From: Streptomyces ambofaciens ATCC 23877
Lineage (GTDB): Bacteria > Actinomycetota > Actinomycetes > Streptomycetales > Streptomycetaceae
NCBI RefSeq assembly: GCF_001267885.1
Contig: NZ_CP012382.1
Span: 5,443,001-5,507,000, forward strand
Length of the DNA stretch: 64,000 nt
Direction of reading: 5' to 3'
Below the pieces are notes generated by a model. The model was not told the origin of the DNA. It worked only from the letters and a program-made list of their open reading frames with translations, and did no database searches. The first letter of the stretch is position 1. Each line of letters opens with the position of its first letter. Made by a program: the position numbers and the translations under genes. This document shows, piece by piece, positions 51,558 through 62,914 of this stretch.

Positions 51558-51594
51558 CCCCGGGCGGGGCGGCAGAAACCGCCCCGCGCCGGGG
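51558..51594 (-). terminator. Strong hairpin between treS and mak
   Basis: CCCCGGGCGGGGCGG (51558-51572) pairs with CCGCCCCGCGCCGGGG (51579-51594) with one bulge. It sits 17 bases after the treS stop and 47 bases before mak. It could uncouple mak-glgB from glgE-treS by partial termination. Confidence 0.6.
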
Positions 51595-51610
51595 TGGAGG
51601 CCCATGAGGC

Positions 51611-53307
<1,697 letters not shown>

Positions 53308-53311
<4 letters not shown>

Positions 53312-55371
53312 GTGGTGGGTGACCCTCCGATCTGCGGGTGGGACGGTCGCAGAACCGTGCAGACGTGCGCGGGCGTACGGCCCGGCTCAAGCCGCACATA
53401 GTTGGCCCTGCCCCAGTGGTAGGTCTCGCCGGTGAGCTCGTCGCGCACCGGCACGGACTCGTGCCAGTCCAGGCCGAGTTGCGGCATGTCCAACGAGACC
53501 GTCGCCTCCTGGGTGTGGTGGGGGTCGAGGTTGGCGACCACCAGAACCGTGTTCGACCCCTGCCGCTTCGAGTAGGCGATCACCTCCTCCTTGTCCGTGG
53601 CGTGGAAGTGCAGATCGCGCAGCTGCCGGAGGGCCGGGTTCTGGCGCCGGGCGGTGTTGAGCTTGGTGATGAGGGGGGCGATGGTGCGGCCCTCGCGTTC
53701 GGCGGCGGCCCAGTCGCGGGGGGTGAGCTGGTACTTCTCGCTGTCGAGGTATTCCTCGCCGCCCTCGCGCAGGGGGGTGTTCTCGCAGAGTTCGTAGCCG
53801 CTGTAGATGCCCCAGGTGGGGGAGAGGGTGGCGGCCAGGACGGCGCGGACCTCGAAGGCGGGGCGGCCGCCGTGCTGGAGGTAGGCGTGCAGGATGTCGG
53901 GGGTGTTGGCGAAGAAGTTGGGCCGCATGTAGGAGGCGGCCTCCCCCGTCAGTTCGGTGAGGTACTCCGTCAGTTCCTGCTTGGTGTTGCGCCAGGTGAA
54001 GTAGGTGTAGGACTGCTGGAAGCCGATCTGGGCCAGGGTGTGCATCATCGCGGGGCGGGTGAAGGCCTCGGCGAGGAAGATGACGTCGGGGTCGGCGGTG
54101 TTGATCTCGCCGATGACGCGCTCCCAGAAGACGACGGGTTTGGTGTGGGGGTTGTCGACGCGGAAGATCCGCACGCCGTGGTCCATCCAGTGGCGCAGGA
54201 CGCGGACCGTCTCGGCGACGAGTCCCTCCAGGTCGGCGTCGAAGGCGATGGGGTAGATGTCCTGGTACTTCTTGGGCGGGTTCTCGGCGTGGGCGATGGT
54301 GCCGTCGGGGCGGTGGTGGAACCACTCGGGGTGTTTGTCGACCCAGGGGTGGTCGGGGGAGCACTGGAGGGCGAAGTCGAGGGCGATCTCCAGACCGTGG
54401 CGGGCGGCCTCGGTGACGAAGTGGTCGAAGTCGTCGAGGGTGCCCAGGTCGGGGTGGATCGCGTCGTGGCCGCCCTCGGGGGAGCCGATGGCCCAGGGGA
54501 CGCCGACGTCGTCGGGGGTGGCGGAGAGGGTGTTGTTGCGGCCTTTGCGGTGGGTGGTGCCGATGGGGTGGACGGGTGGGAGGTAGACGACGTCGAAGCC
54601 CATCGCGGCGATGGCGGGCAGCCGGCGGGCGGCGGTGCGGAAGGTGCCGTGGGGCTGCTCGGGAGTGCCCTCGGAGCGGGGGAAGAACTCGTACCAGGCG
54701 CCGTAGAGGGCGCGTTCGCGTTCCACCAGCAGGGGCAGCGGGTCGGAGCTGGTGACCAGCTCCCGCAGCGGATGGCGGGCCAGCACCGCGTCCACCTGCG
54801 GCGTCAACGCCGCCGCCAGCCGCGACGCGGCCGGCCGGGTCTCGTCCCGCAGCGCGTCGACGGCGGCGAGCAGCTCACGCCGGTCCTCGCTGCCCGGCAC
54901 GCCGGCGGCGGCGCGCTCGTACAGCCGGGCGCCCTCCTCCAGGACCAGGTCCGTGTCGATGCCCGCCGGGATCTTGATCCGCGCGTGGTGCCGCCAGGTG
55001 GTGACCGGGTCGCCCCAGGCCTCCACGGTGTACGACCAGAGTCCGGGCTCACCGGCGGTGACGGTGGCTCCCCAGCGGTCGGTGCCCGGGGCCAGCTCGC
55101 GCATCGGCGTCCACGGGCCCGGGCGGCCCCGCGGATCTCTCAGGACGACGTCGGCCGCGACCGCGTCGTGCCCCTCGCGGAACACGGTGGCCGATATCTC
55201 GAAGGACTCGCCGGTGACGGCCTTGGCGGGCCTGCGCCCCTGCCGGACCATCGGGCGGACGTCCAGGACGGGGATGCGTCCGACGACGGTGGCCCCGTCC
55301 GCGGACGGCGCCCCGTGGGACGGCTCCGGTGGCCCCGCGGGGGGCGCTGACGAGTGGTGCGTGGCGGGCAT
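53308..55371 (-). CDS. glgE: Maltosyltransferase GlgE
   Basis: The 687-residue GH13_3 enzyme has [10 protein letters not shown] (nucleophile Asp406), FLAEAFTRP (acid/base Glu435) and NTPDILH (Asp492). These correspond to Asp394, Glu423 and Asp480 of S. coelicolor GlgE with a constant shift of 12. It transfers maltosyl units from maltose 1-phosphate to alpha-1,4-glucan. I start at ATG 55371 behind ACAGGAG. It heads the minus-strand run and is divergent from glgP over 305 bases. Confidence 0.96.
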
Positions 55372-55676
55372 GACCGCTCCTGTCCGCGTCAACGTGGGTG
55401 GGCGGATGACTCTGGGGAGGTGGGTCCTGCGGCGGTGCATGTGGGGTGTACCGCAGGAGCCTTCCCACACTCTTCGGGTGGGCAATCCGGCACTTCGTTA
55501 CCTACTCGCGCGTATGTCGACACACGCGACGACCCTGACCGGACACCTTCCCCGCCGGAAGATCGTCACGCCGGTGGTTATTAGCCCGTCCGGCGATCGG
55601 GAACGACGCCGTTCAGGCCGAATCGGAGGTCTGAGGGCGAAGCCCCCGGCACGGGACACATCGCCCCGGTAACGTC
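55372..55676. promoter_or_regulatory. Divergent promoter region of glgE and glgP
   Basis: There is no gene in this region. The near-perfect palindrome CGCGT-ATGTCGACAC-ACGCG lies at 55509-55528 (nine of ten pairs). TAGGTA on the minus strand nearby could be a glgE -10. TAACGT at 55670-55675 could be the glgP -10, giving a leaderless glgP transcript. Synthesis and breakdown of glucan are therefore probably controlled from one intergenic region. Confidence 0.5.
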
Positions 55677-58301
55677 GTGGGGGTGAAGGCGATCCGTCGA
55701 CTGACCGTCCGTCCCGTTCTCCCCGACCCCCTCCGGCCGCTCAGTGATCTGGCCCGCAATCTGCGCTGGTCCTGGCACCCGGAGACCCGCGACCTCTTCC
55801 AGTCCGTCGACCGCGAGTGCTGGGCCGCCTCAGGCTGCGACCCGGTGCGGCTGCTCGGCACCGTTCCGCCCGCGCGCCTGGCGGAGCTGGCCGAGGACCG
55901 GCGCTTCCTGCGCCGGCTGACCGCGGTGGCCGACGACCTCGATCACTACATGACCGGCGACCGCTGGTACCAGGCCCAGTCGGGCCGACTCCCCGCCGCC
56001 GTCGCCTACTTCTCGCCCGAGTTCGGCATCACCGCCGCCCTGCCCCAGTACTCGGGCGGCCTCGGCATCCTGGCCGGCGACCACCTGAAGGCCGCCAGCG
56101 ACCTGGGCGTGCCGCTCATCGGCGTCGGCCTGCTCTACCGCCACGGCTACTTCCGCCAGTCCCTGTCCCGGGACGGCTGGCAGCAGGAGCACTACCCCGT
56201 CCTCGACCCCCACGAGCTGCCGCTCGCCCTCCTCAGGGAGGCCGACGGCACCGCCGCGCACGTCGCCCTCGCCCTGCCCGGTGGCCGGGAGCTGCGCGCC
56301 CGGATCTGGCTGGCCCAGGTCGGCCGGGTCCCCCTGCTGCTGCTGGACTCGGACGTCGAGGAGAACGACCTCGGCGAACGCGGTGTCACCGACCGGCTCT
56401 ACGGCGGCGGCAGCGAACACCGGCTCCTCCAGGAGATGCTCCTCGGCATAGGAGGTGTCCGGGCGGTGCGGACGTACTGCCGCCTCACCGGGCACGCCGC
56501 ACCCGAGGTGTTCCACACCAACGAGGGCCACGCCGGCTTCCTCGGTCTGGAGCGCATCAGCGAACTCTGCGACGAGGGCCTGGAGTTCGGCTCGGCGCTG
56601 GAGGCGGTGCGGGCCGGCACCGTCTTCACCACCCACACCCCCGTCCCGGCCGGCATCGACCGCTTCGACCGCGAGCTGGTCGCCCGCCACTTCGGCCCCG
56701 ACGCGGAACTCCCGCGCATCGACGTCGAACGCGTCCTGCGGCTCGGCATGGAGACCTATCCCGGCGGTGAGCCGAACCTCTTCAACATGGCGGTGATGGG
56801 CCTGCGGCTGGCCCAGCGCGCCAACGGCGTCTCCCTGCTGCACGGCGGGGTGAGCCGGGAGATGTTCGCCGGACTGTGGCCCGGCTTCGACGCCGACGAG
56901 GTGCCGATCACCTCCGTCACCAACGGGGTGCACGCCCCGACCTGGGTCGCGCCGGAGGTGTTCCGGCTCGGCGCCCGGCAGATCGGTGTCCAGCGGGCCG
57001 AGGACGCGCTGACCCTCGGCGGCTCGGACCGCTGGGACTCGGTCGCCGACCTCCCCGACCAGGACGTCTGGGAGCTGCGCCGCACCCTGCGCGAGCAGCT
57101 CGTCGAGGAGGTCCGGGACCGGCTGCGCGCCTCCTGGCGGCAGCGCGGCGCGGGGACCGCCGAGCTGGGCTGGATCGACGACGTCCTCGACCCGGACGTG
57201 CTCACCATCGGGTTCGCGCGGCGCGTCCCGTCGTACAAGCGCCTGACGCTGATGCTGCGCGACCGGGACCGGCTGATGGACCTGCTGCTGCACCCCGAGC
57301 GGCCGATCCAGATCGTCGTCGCCGGCAAGGCGCACCCGGCGGACGACGGCGGCAAGCGGCTGGTGCAGGAGCTGGTGCGGTTCGCGGACGACCCGCGGGT
57401 GCGGCACCGGATCGTCTTCCTGCCGGACTACGGCATGGCGATGGCGCAGAAGCTCTATCCGGGCTGCGACATCTGGCTGAACAACCCGCTGCGGCCCCTG
57501 GAGGCGTGCGGCACGTCGGGCATGAAGGCGGCGCTCAACGGCTGTCTCAACCTCTCGGTGCTCGACGGCTGGTGGGACGAGTGGTTCCAGCCGGACTTCG
57601 GCTGGGCGATCCCCACCGCCGACGGCGCGGGCACCGACCCGGACCGGCGCGACGCCATAGAGGCCTCCGCCCTCTACGACCTGCTGGAGCAGCGGATCAC
57701 CCCCCGCTTCTACGAGCGGGGCGCGAGCGGGCTGCCCGACCGGTGGATCGAGATGGTCCGCCGGACCCTGAGCCTGCTCGGGCCGAAGGTGCTGGCCGGC
57801 CGCATGGTCCGGGAATACGTCGAGCGGCTCTACGCCCCCGCGGCCGAGGCGCACCGCGCGATGGACCCGGACTCCGCCCGCGCGCTCGCCGAGTGGAAGG
57901 CCCGGGTGCGGGCGGCCTGGCCGGGGGTGAGCGTCGACCATGTGGAGACGTCCGCGGCCGGCGCCACGGCGGAGCTGGGCTCGACGCTCGGGCTGCGGGT
58001 GCGGGTGAACCTCGGCGACCTCGCCCCGGACGACGTCGAGGTGCAGGCGGTCTCCGGCCGGGTGGACTCCGAGGACCGGATCACGGACGCGGCGACCGTG
58101 CCGCTGAAGCCGGTGGGCGGCCCCGACCTGGACGGCCGCTGGGCGTACGAGGGCCCGCTCGCCCTGGACCGCACCGGTCCCTTCGGCTACACGGTCCGCA
58201 TCCTGCCCGCGCACCGGCTGCTGGCCTCCGGGGCGGAGGCGGGGCTGGTCGCGGTGCCGTCGGACGACGTGCTCCAGGCGGCCGGGCTGCTGATGCGGTG
58301 A
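55677..58301 (+). CDS. glgP: Alpha-glucan (maltodextrin/glycogen) phosphorylase
   Basis: The ~874-residue protein is of the actinobacterial GlgP type: an N-terminal DUF3417 domain (RPLSDLARNLRWSWHPETRDL), AYFSPEFGI, HTNEGHAGF, and the pyridoxal-phosphate lysine in EACGTSGMKAALNGC (about residue 617). It releases glucose 1-phosphate from alpha-1,4-glucan. Starts are GTG 55677 and GTG 55683; there is no Shine-Dalgarno, and the spacing from TAACGT favours a leaderless start at 55683. It is divergent from the glgE operon. Confidence 0.95.
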   Translation: MGVKAIRRLTVRPVLPDPLRPLSDLARNLRWSWHPETRDLFQSVDRECWAASGCDPVRLLGTVPPARLAELAEDRRFLRRLTAVADDLDHYMTGDRWYQAQSGRLPAAVAYFSPEFGITAALPQYSGGLGILAGDHLKAASDLGVPLIGVGLLYRHGYFRQSLSRDGWQQEHYPVLDPHELPLALLREADGTAAHVALALPGGRELRARIWLAQVGRVPLLLLDSDVEENDLGERGVTDRLYGGGSEHRLLQEMLLGIGGVRAVRTYCRLTGHAAPEVFHTNEGHAGFLGLERISELCDEGLEFGSALEAVRAGTVFTTHTPVPAGIDRFDRELVARHFGPDAELPRIDVERVLRLGMETYPGGEPNLFNMAVMGLRLAQRANGVSLLHGGVSREMFAGLWPGFDADEVPITSVTNGVHAPTWVAPEVFRLGARQIGVQRAEDALTLGGSDRWDSVADLPDQDVWELRRTLREQLVEEVRDRLRASWRQRGAGTAELGWIDDVLDPDVLTIGFARRVPSYKRLTLMLRDRDRLMDLLLHPERPIQIVVAGKAHPADDGGKRLVQELVRFADDPRVRHRIVFLPDYGMAMAQKLYPGCDIWLNNPLRPLEACGTSGMKAALNGCLNLSVLDGWWDEWFQPDFGWAIPTADGAGTDPDRRDAIEASALYDLLEQRITPRFYERGASGLPDRWIEMVRRTLSLLGPKVLAGRMVREYVERLYAPAAEAHRAMDPDSARALAEWKARVRAAWPGVSVDHVETSAAGATAELGSTLGLRVRVNLGDLAPDDVEVQAVSGRVDSEDRITDAATVPLKPVGGPDLDGRWAYEGPLALDRTGPFGYTVRILPAHRLLASGAEAGLVAVPSDDVLQAAGLLMR

Positions 58302-58331
58302 GCCCCGCGGGCGGCGGCGGCGCGGGGGGCG

Positions 58332-58841
58332 TCAGTCCTCCTCGTCGCCGCCGCTCAGCCGTCGCAGCACCGTGCCGCAGCGCCGGGCGTAGGCGTGCTG
58401 GAAGGCGCGGGCGGCCGGTCCGCCGGCCTTGGCGTACCACTTGGCGGGGCGGCTGAAGGCGGTCACGGTCAGCCAGACCGTGCCGTCGCCGGTGCGGTCG
58501 ACCACGAAGGCCTCCTCGCCGGACTCGGGGTGACCGGGCAGCGTGCCGTAGGCCCATCCGGCCCGGCGGTGCTCCTCCAGGGTCCACACCACCCGGCAGG
58601 GCGCCTTGATCATGCCGGCGAGGGTGACGGTGACGTCGACGCCGGGCGCGGCGCGCTCCGCGCTCGCGTCGATGCCGACGCCCATCTCCCGGTGCATCTC
58701 CCAGGTGAGCACGGCCTCGGCCGCCCGCCGGAACACCGGTTCGCCCTCCCCGAGGCGCGTGCGTACGTGCATGGAGCGGAAGCCGGGCGGGCAGTGGCCC
58801 TGCTCGCGGGTGGCGCCGACGTCGTCGTACGTGAAGGACAT
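58332..58841 (-). CDS. DUF1990 family protein
   Basis: The ~169-residue protein shows the DUF1990 pattern: FTYDDVGATREQGHCPPGF, then a central hydrophobic stretch around RVVWTLEEHRRAGWAYGTLPG and a C-terminal PAKWYAKAGGPAARAFQHAYA. No enzyme activity is established for the family. It converges on glgP. ATG 58841 is the most likely start; TAGTCT just upstream on the minus strand would give a leaderless mRNA. GTG 58847 is an alternative. Confidence 0.85.
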   Translation of the reverse strand: MSFTYDDVGATREQGHCPPGFRSMHVRTRLGEGEPVFRRAAEAVLTWEMHREMGVGIDASAERAAPGVDVTVTLAGMIKAPCRVVWTLEEHRRAGWAYGTLPGHPESGEEAFVVDRTGDGTVWLTVTAFSRPAKWYAKAGGPAARAFQHAYARRCGTVLRRLSGGDEED

Positions 58842-58855
58842 GGGCACCAAGACTA

Positions 58856-58893
58856 GGGCGGCACCCGGGAACCGCTGGTTCCGGGTGCCGCCC
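58856..58893 (-). terminator. Terminator of the first metalloprotease gene
   Basis: GGGCGGCACCCGGGAACC (58856-58873) and GGTTCCGGGTGCCGCCC (58877-58893) pair over 17 bases with a single bulged G and a three-base loop. It follows the protease stop on the minus strand and precedes the DUF1990 gene. Confidence 0.75.
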
Positions 58894-58913
58894 GCCGTGT
58901 TGCGCCGTGCCGG

Positions 58914-60563
58914 TCAGCTCACGTTGACGGCGGTCCAGGCCGCGGCCACCGTCTTGTACTCGGTGCTGGTGGCGCCGTACAGGTCGGACGCCGCGCTCAG
59001 GGTCGCGGTGCGGGCGCCCTTGTAGTTCGTCGTGGACGTCATGTACGTGGTCAGCGCCTTGTACCAGATCTGCAGCGCCTTGGCGCGGCCGATGCCGGTG
59101 ACGGTGGAGCCGTCGGCGGTGGGGGAGTCGTAGCTCACCCCGTTGACGGTCCGCGCCCCGCTGCCCTCGGCCAGCAGGAAGAAGAAGTGGTTGGCCGGGC
59201 CCGACGAGTAGTGGACGTCCACGCCGCCGAGACCCGAGGACCAGTAGTCCTTGGACGCGCCGTCCTTGCTGGGCTTGTCCATGTGGCGCAGCGGGCTGCC
59301 GTCGCCGTTGATGTCGATCTCCTCGCCGACGAGGTAGTCGCCCTTGTCGGCGGAGTTGTTCGCGTAGAACTCCACGCCGGTGCCGAAGATGTCGCTGGTC
59401 GCCTCGTTGAGGCCGCCGGACTCGCCGCTGTAGACGAGGCCCGCGGTGTGGGAGGTGACGCCGTGGCTCATCTCGTGCCCGGCCACGTCGAGCGAGGTCA
59501 GCGGGTGCGTGTTGCCCGAGCCGTCGCCGTACGTCATGCAGAAGCACGCGTCGGACCAGAAGGCGTTGACGTAGTTGCTGCCGTAGTGGACGCGGGAGTA
59601 GGCCGCCTTGCCGTCGTTCCTGATGCCGCTGCGGCCGAAGGCGCTCTTGTAGAAGTCCCAGGTGGTCTGGGCACCGTAGGCGGCGTCGACGGCGGCGGTC
59701 TGGTCGGTGGAGGAGCCGGAGGCTGCGCCGGTGCCCCAGACGTCGTCCGCGTCGGTGAACAGGGTGCCGGTGCCGGAGGTCTTGCGGGCCAGGTTGTACG
59801 TCTTGTGGCCGCCCCGGGCGGTGTCGTACAGCTGGTACGTGGAGCCGGACTTCGTGGTGCCGAGGGGGACCGTGCCCGAGTAGAGGCTCTTGCCGGAGCC
59901 GGTCTCGATGCCCTGGTACGCGTGCAGCTCGGCGCCGGTGGCCGCGTCGGTGATGACGTGCAGCTCGTTCGGGGTGCCGTCCTCCTGGAGGCCGCCGACG
60001 ACGGTCTCGTAGGCCAGCACGGGCTTGCCGTCGGCCGCCCAGATCACCTTGCGGGGCGCGGAGTCGGCGGCGGTCCTCGACGAACCGGCCTCCTTCGCGG
60101 CGCTCAGCGCCTGCCGCTCGGCCCGGGCGGCGCCGACCTTCGGCGTCACGCTCGCGACCTCGACGGCGGCCTTCGTGGCTCTGGTCACGCCCTCGGTCGC
60201 GCCGGACGGCGCCCGGTGCACCACGAGGTCGCCACCGAGGACGGGCAGGCCCTGGTACGTGCGCTCGTAGCGGGTGTGCACGCTGCCGTCGCGGTCCTTG
60301 ACGACGTCCTTGACGACCAGTTCCTCCTGGGCACCGAGGCCTATCTCCTCGGCCGTGCCGGCCGCGGTCCGCTGCTGCTCCCGGACGAGCGCGGTGCGGG
60401 CGGTGTCCGACAGCAGGACGGGGGCGCCCGGGAGGGGCGGCTCGGCGGTGGCGTCGGCGGTCGCGTTGCCGGCGGTCAGGCCGGTGGTGAGCAGCGCTCC
60501 GGCCGCGACCGCGGTGGCGAGGGCCAGGGTGCTGCGCTTGTGGCGCGCGAAGAGGGGGGACAC
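58914..60563 (-). CDS. npr: Secreted neutral metalloprotease (M4, thermolysin-like)
   Basis: The 549-residue preproenzyme has a Sec signal (STLALATAVAAGALLTTGL), FTP and PepSY propeptide domains (about 45-215), and an M4 catalytic domain with HEMSH zinc ligands, GGLNEATSD glutamate and the active-site HYSSGPANHFF histidine. It is exported, folded with its propeptide and then activated. GTG 60563 has GAAGGAG before it. It is a close paralogue of the next gene but lacks the C-terminal P domain. Its promoter shares a 60-base module with that gene. Confidence 0.95.
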   Translation of the reverse strand: MSPLFARHKRSTLALATAVAAGALLTTGLTAGNATADATAEPPLPGAPVLLSDTARTALVREQQRTAAGTAEEIGLGAQEELVVKDVVKDRDGSVHTRYERTYQGLPVLGGDLVVHRAPSGATEGVTRATKAAVEVASVTPKVGAARAERQALSAAKEAGSSRTAADSAPRKVIWAADGKPVLAYETVVGGLQEDGTPNELHVITDAATGAELHAYQGIETGSGKSLYSGTVPLGTTKSGSTYQLYDTARGGHKTYNLARKTSGTGTLFTDADDVWGTGAASGSSTDQTAAVDAAYGAQTTWDFYKSAFGRSGIRNDGKAAYSRVHYGSNYVNAFWSDACFCMTYGDGSGNTHPLTSLDVAGHEMSHGVTSHTAGLVYSGESGGLNEATSDIFGTGVEFYANNSADKGDYLVGEEIDINGDGSPLRHMDKPSKDGASKDYWSSGLGGVDVHYSSGPANHFFFLLAEGSGARTVNGVSYDSPTADGSTVTGIGRAKALQIWYKALTTYMTSTTNYKGARTATLSAASDLYGATSTEYKTVAAAWTAVNVS

Positions 60564-60642
60564 ACAAGCTCCTTCGGTGGGGGGACTCCGGTCGGCGTGG
60601 GTGTCCGGCCGGAGGTGACTGCGAAGTTGTGCGGCGGGTGAC

Positions 60643-60702
60643 GGAAGACTGGCACCGAAGGCGCGTACATGTCAGGAGGGTCGGATGATGTTGGCCGAAA
60701 GT
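60643..60702 (-). promoter_or_regulatory. Conserved metalloprotease promoter module, copy 1
   Basis: In the direction of transcription: ACTTTCGGCCAAC, 12 bases, TCCTGACA, 15 bases, TGCCAGTCTTCC. CTGACA and CAGTCT are 18 bases apart and fit -35 and -10. The ACTTYCGGCCAAC block lies upstream, where an activator would bind. The same module is at 63079-63138 with identical spacing. Confidence 0.65.
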
Positions 60703-60784
60703 CGATGTCCGGTCGCCTGTTGCGGGCGTGTGAACGCGTGTGACCTCGGCAAAGCGGCAACCCTGGGTGCGTATGGGCTCGGCA

Positions 60785-60844
60785 AAAAAGGGCGGGCATG
60801 CGGAGGGCGCCGCCCCGGGGATGTGAACCACCGGGACGGCGCCC
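60785..60844 (-). terminator. Terminator of the second metalloprotease gene
   Basis: GGGCGCCGYCCCGG-type arms at 60805-60818 and 60831-60844 pair over about 14 bases. On the minus strand they are followed by CCCGCCCTTTTTTGCC, giving a clear T-run (60790-60785). It is the most canonical terminator in the window. Confidence 0.8.
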
Positions 60845-60868
60845 TGACCGTGAGGCCCTGCCCGCGAC

Positions 60869-62914
60869 CTACGGGAAGGTCAGCTTGAAGGAGTTGATGT
60901 AGCCGGTGTCCTGGGCGGCCACGTCCTGGACCCGCAGCTTCCAGGTGCCGTTGGCGGTCTCCGAGGAGGCGTTCACCGTGTACGTCTGGTTCACGTTGTC
61001 CGCCGAGTCCGACGAGCTGCTGTTCTTCAGGCGGTACGCGGTCCCGTCCGGGGCCAGCAGGTCGACCACCAGGTCACCGCGCCAGGTGTGCACGATGTCC
61101 ACCGCGGCCTGGAGGTTCGCGGGCGCGTTGCCGGCCCGCCCCGTCACGGTGACCGACGAGGTGACCGCCGCTCCGTTGTCCGGGATCGCCACGTCGGCGG
61201 CGTTCTCGAAGGAGGTGCCGCCGCCTCCGCCGCCGCCGGAGCGGGCGCCGACGTTGATGCCCGCCCACGCGTCCTGCACCCGCTTGTACTCGGTGCTGTC
61301 GGTGCCGTACAGCTCACCGGCCGCCGCGAGGGTGCCGGTGCGGGCCGCCGCGTAGTTGGTGGTCGAGGTGAACTTCGTGGTGAGCGCGCGGAACCAGATC
61401 TTCGCCGCCTTGTCGCGGCCGATGCCGGCGACCGGGAGCCCGTCCGAGGTGGGCGAGTCGTAGGTGACACCGTTGATCGTCTTGGTGCCGCTGCCCTCGC
61501 TCAGCAGGTAGAAGAAGTGGTTGGCCGGGCCCGACGAGTAGTGGACGTCGATCCCGCCGATGCCCGAGTACCAGGCGTCCTTGGAGGCGCCGTCCTTGCT
61601 GGGCTTGTCCATGTAGCGCAGCGGGGTGCCGTCGCCGTTGATGTCGATCTCCTCGCCGATGAGGTAGTCACCGACGTCGGAGGAGTTGGCGGCGTGGAAC
61701 TCGACGGCCGCGCCGAAGATGTCGGAGGTGGCCTCGTTGAGCCCGCCGGACTCACCGCTGTAGACGAGGCCCGCGGTGTTGGAGGTGACGCCGTGGGTCA
61801 TCTCGTGGGCGGCCACGTCGATCGAGGTCAGCGGGTTGGCGTTGCCCGAGCCGTCGCCGTACGTCATGCAGAAGCAGCCGTCCGACCAGAAGGCGTTGAC
61901 GTAGTTGTTGCCGTAGTGGACGCGGGAGTACGCGCCCACCCCGTCGCCGCGGATGCCGGAGCGGCCCTGGACGTTCTTGTAGTAGTCCCAGGTCAGCGCG
62001 GCCCCGTAGTGGGCGTCGGCCCCCGCGGTCTCGGCGTTGGAGGCCTGGCCGTTGCCCCACACGTCGTCGGGTCCGGAGAAGAGCGTGCCGGTGCCGGAGG
62101 TGCCCCGGTTGAGGTTGTACGTCTTGTGGTTGCCGCGCGTCGTGTCGGTCAGCGTGTACGACGACCCGGACTGCGCGGTGCCCAGCGTCACCGTGCCGCT
62201 GTACATGGTGTTGCCGGTGCCGTTGTGGATCGCCTGGTACTCGAAGAGCTTGGCGCCGGTGGCCGCGTCGGTGACGACGTGCAGCTCGTTGGGGGTGCCG
62301 TCCTCCTGGAGGCCGCCCACCACCGTCTCGTACGCGAGGACCGGGGTGCCGTTCGCCGCCCAGACCACCTTGCGCGGGGCGCGGTCGGCCTCCGCCCCCT
62401 CGGTGCCGGCCGCCTTCGCCGCGGACACGGCCTGGGCCTCGGCCTTGCCGGCGGATATCTTCGGCGTCACGGTGGCCGGCCTGATCGCCTTGGACGTGGC
62501 CTTGACGACCCGCTCGGTCCTGCCGCCGTCGGTGGTGACGACCAGGTCGCCGCCGAGGACGGGCAGCCCGTCGTAGGTGCGCTCGTAGCGAGTGTGCACG
62601 GTGCCGTCGCGGTCCTTGAGCACGTCGCGGACGACCAGCTTCTCCTTGGCGCCCAGACCGAGTCCGTCGGCGGTCCGCGCCTTGGCGGCGTCGGCGTCGC
62701 GGATCAGTTCGGCGCGCTGGGCCGGAGTGAGCTCGACGGACTCGGCGCCCGGGGCGGGGGCCTGCCGGGGCGCCGCGGTGGCGGCCCCGGACTGGACCGC
62801 CGTGGCGATCAGCGCGGCGACGCCGGCCAGGGCGACGGCGGCGGCGCGGCGGTGGGTGGTGCGGTGGGACGTGGTGTGGGAGGTGCGTCTGTGGGGAGAA
62901 CTGCTGCTCAACAC
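60869..62914 (-). CDS. Secreted M4 metalloprotease with C-terminal P domain
   Basis: The 681-residue protein has a long signal peptide (residues ~20-47, AAAVALAGVAALIATAV), FTP and PepSY propeptides, an M4 domain with HEMTH, GGLNEATSD and HYSSGPANHFF, a Gly-rich linker (SGGGGGGG), and a C-terminal P/homoB domain (about 570-681) ending INSFKLTFP. P domains stabilise secreted proteases and bind calcium. GTG 62914 follows AAGGAG with five-base spacing; a longer frame to 63103 runs through the promoter. It is a paralogue of 58914-60563. Confidence 0.95.
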   Translation of the reverse strand: MLSSSSPHRRTSHTTSHRTTHRRAAAVALAGVAALIATAVQSGAATAAPRQAPAPGAESVELTPAQRAELIRDADAAKARTADGLGLGAKEKLVVRDVLKDRDGTVHTRYERTYDGLPVLGGDLVVTTDGGRTERVVKATSKAIRPATVTPKISAGKAEAQAVSAAKAAGTEGAEADRAPRKVVWAANGTPVLAYETVVGGLQEDGTPNELHVVTDAATGAKLFEYQAIHNGTGNTMYSGTVTLGTAQSGSSYTLTDTTRGNHKTYNLNRGTSGTGTLFSGPDDVWGNGQASNAETAGADAHYGAALTWDYYKNVQGRSGIRGDGVGAYSRVHYGNNYVNAFWSDGCFCMTYGDGSGNANPLTSIDVAAHEMTHGVTSNTAGLVYSGESGGLNEATSDIFGAAVEFHAANSSDVGDYLIGEEIDINGDGTPLRYMDKPSKDGASKDAWYSGIGGIDVHYSSGPANHFFYLLSEGSGTKTINGVTYDSPTSDGLPVAGIGRDKAAKIWFRALTTKFTSTTNYAAARTGTLAAAGELYGTDSTEYKRVQDAWAGINVGARSGGGGGGGTSFENAADVAIPDNGAAVTSSVTVTGRAGNAPANLQAAVDIVHTWRGDLVVDLLAPDGTAYRLKNSSSSDSADNVNQTYTVNASSETANGTWKLRVQDVAAQDTGYINSFKLTFP

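Larger units (their letters stand above)
60564..60868. other. Intergenic region between the two metalloprotease genes
   Basis: No gene is seen. It contains the promoter module of the downstream protease at 60643-60702 and the terminator of the upstream one at 60805-60844. The two proteases are therefore separate transcripts. Confidence 0.7.
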
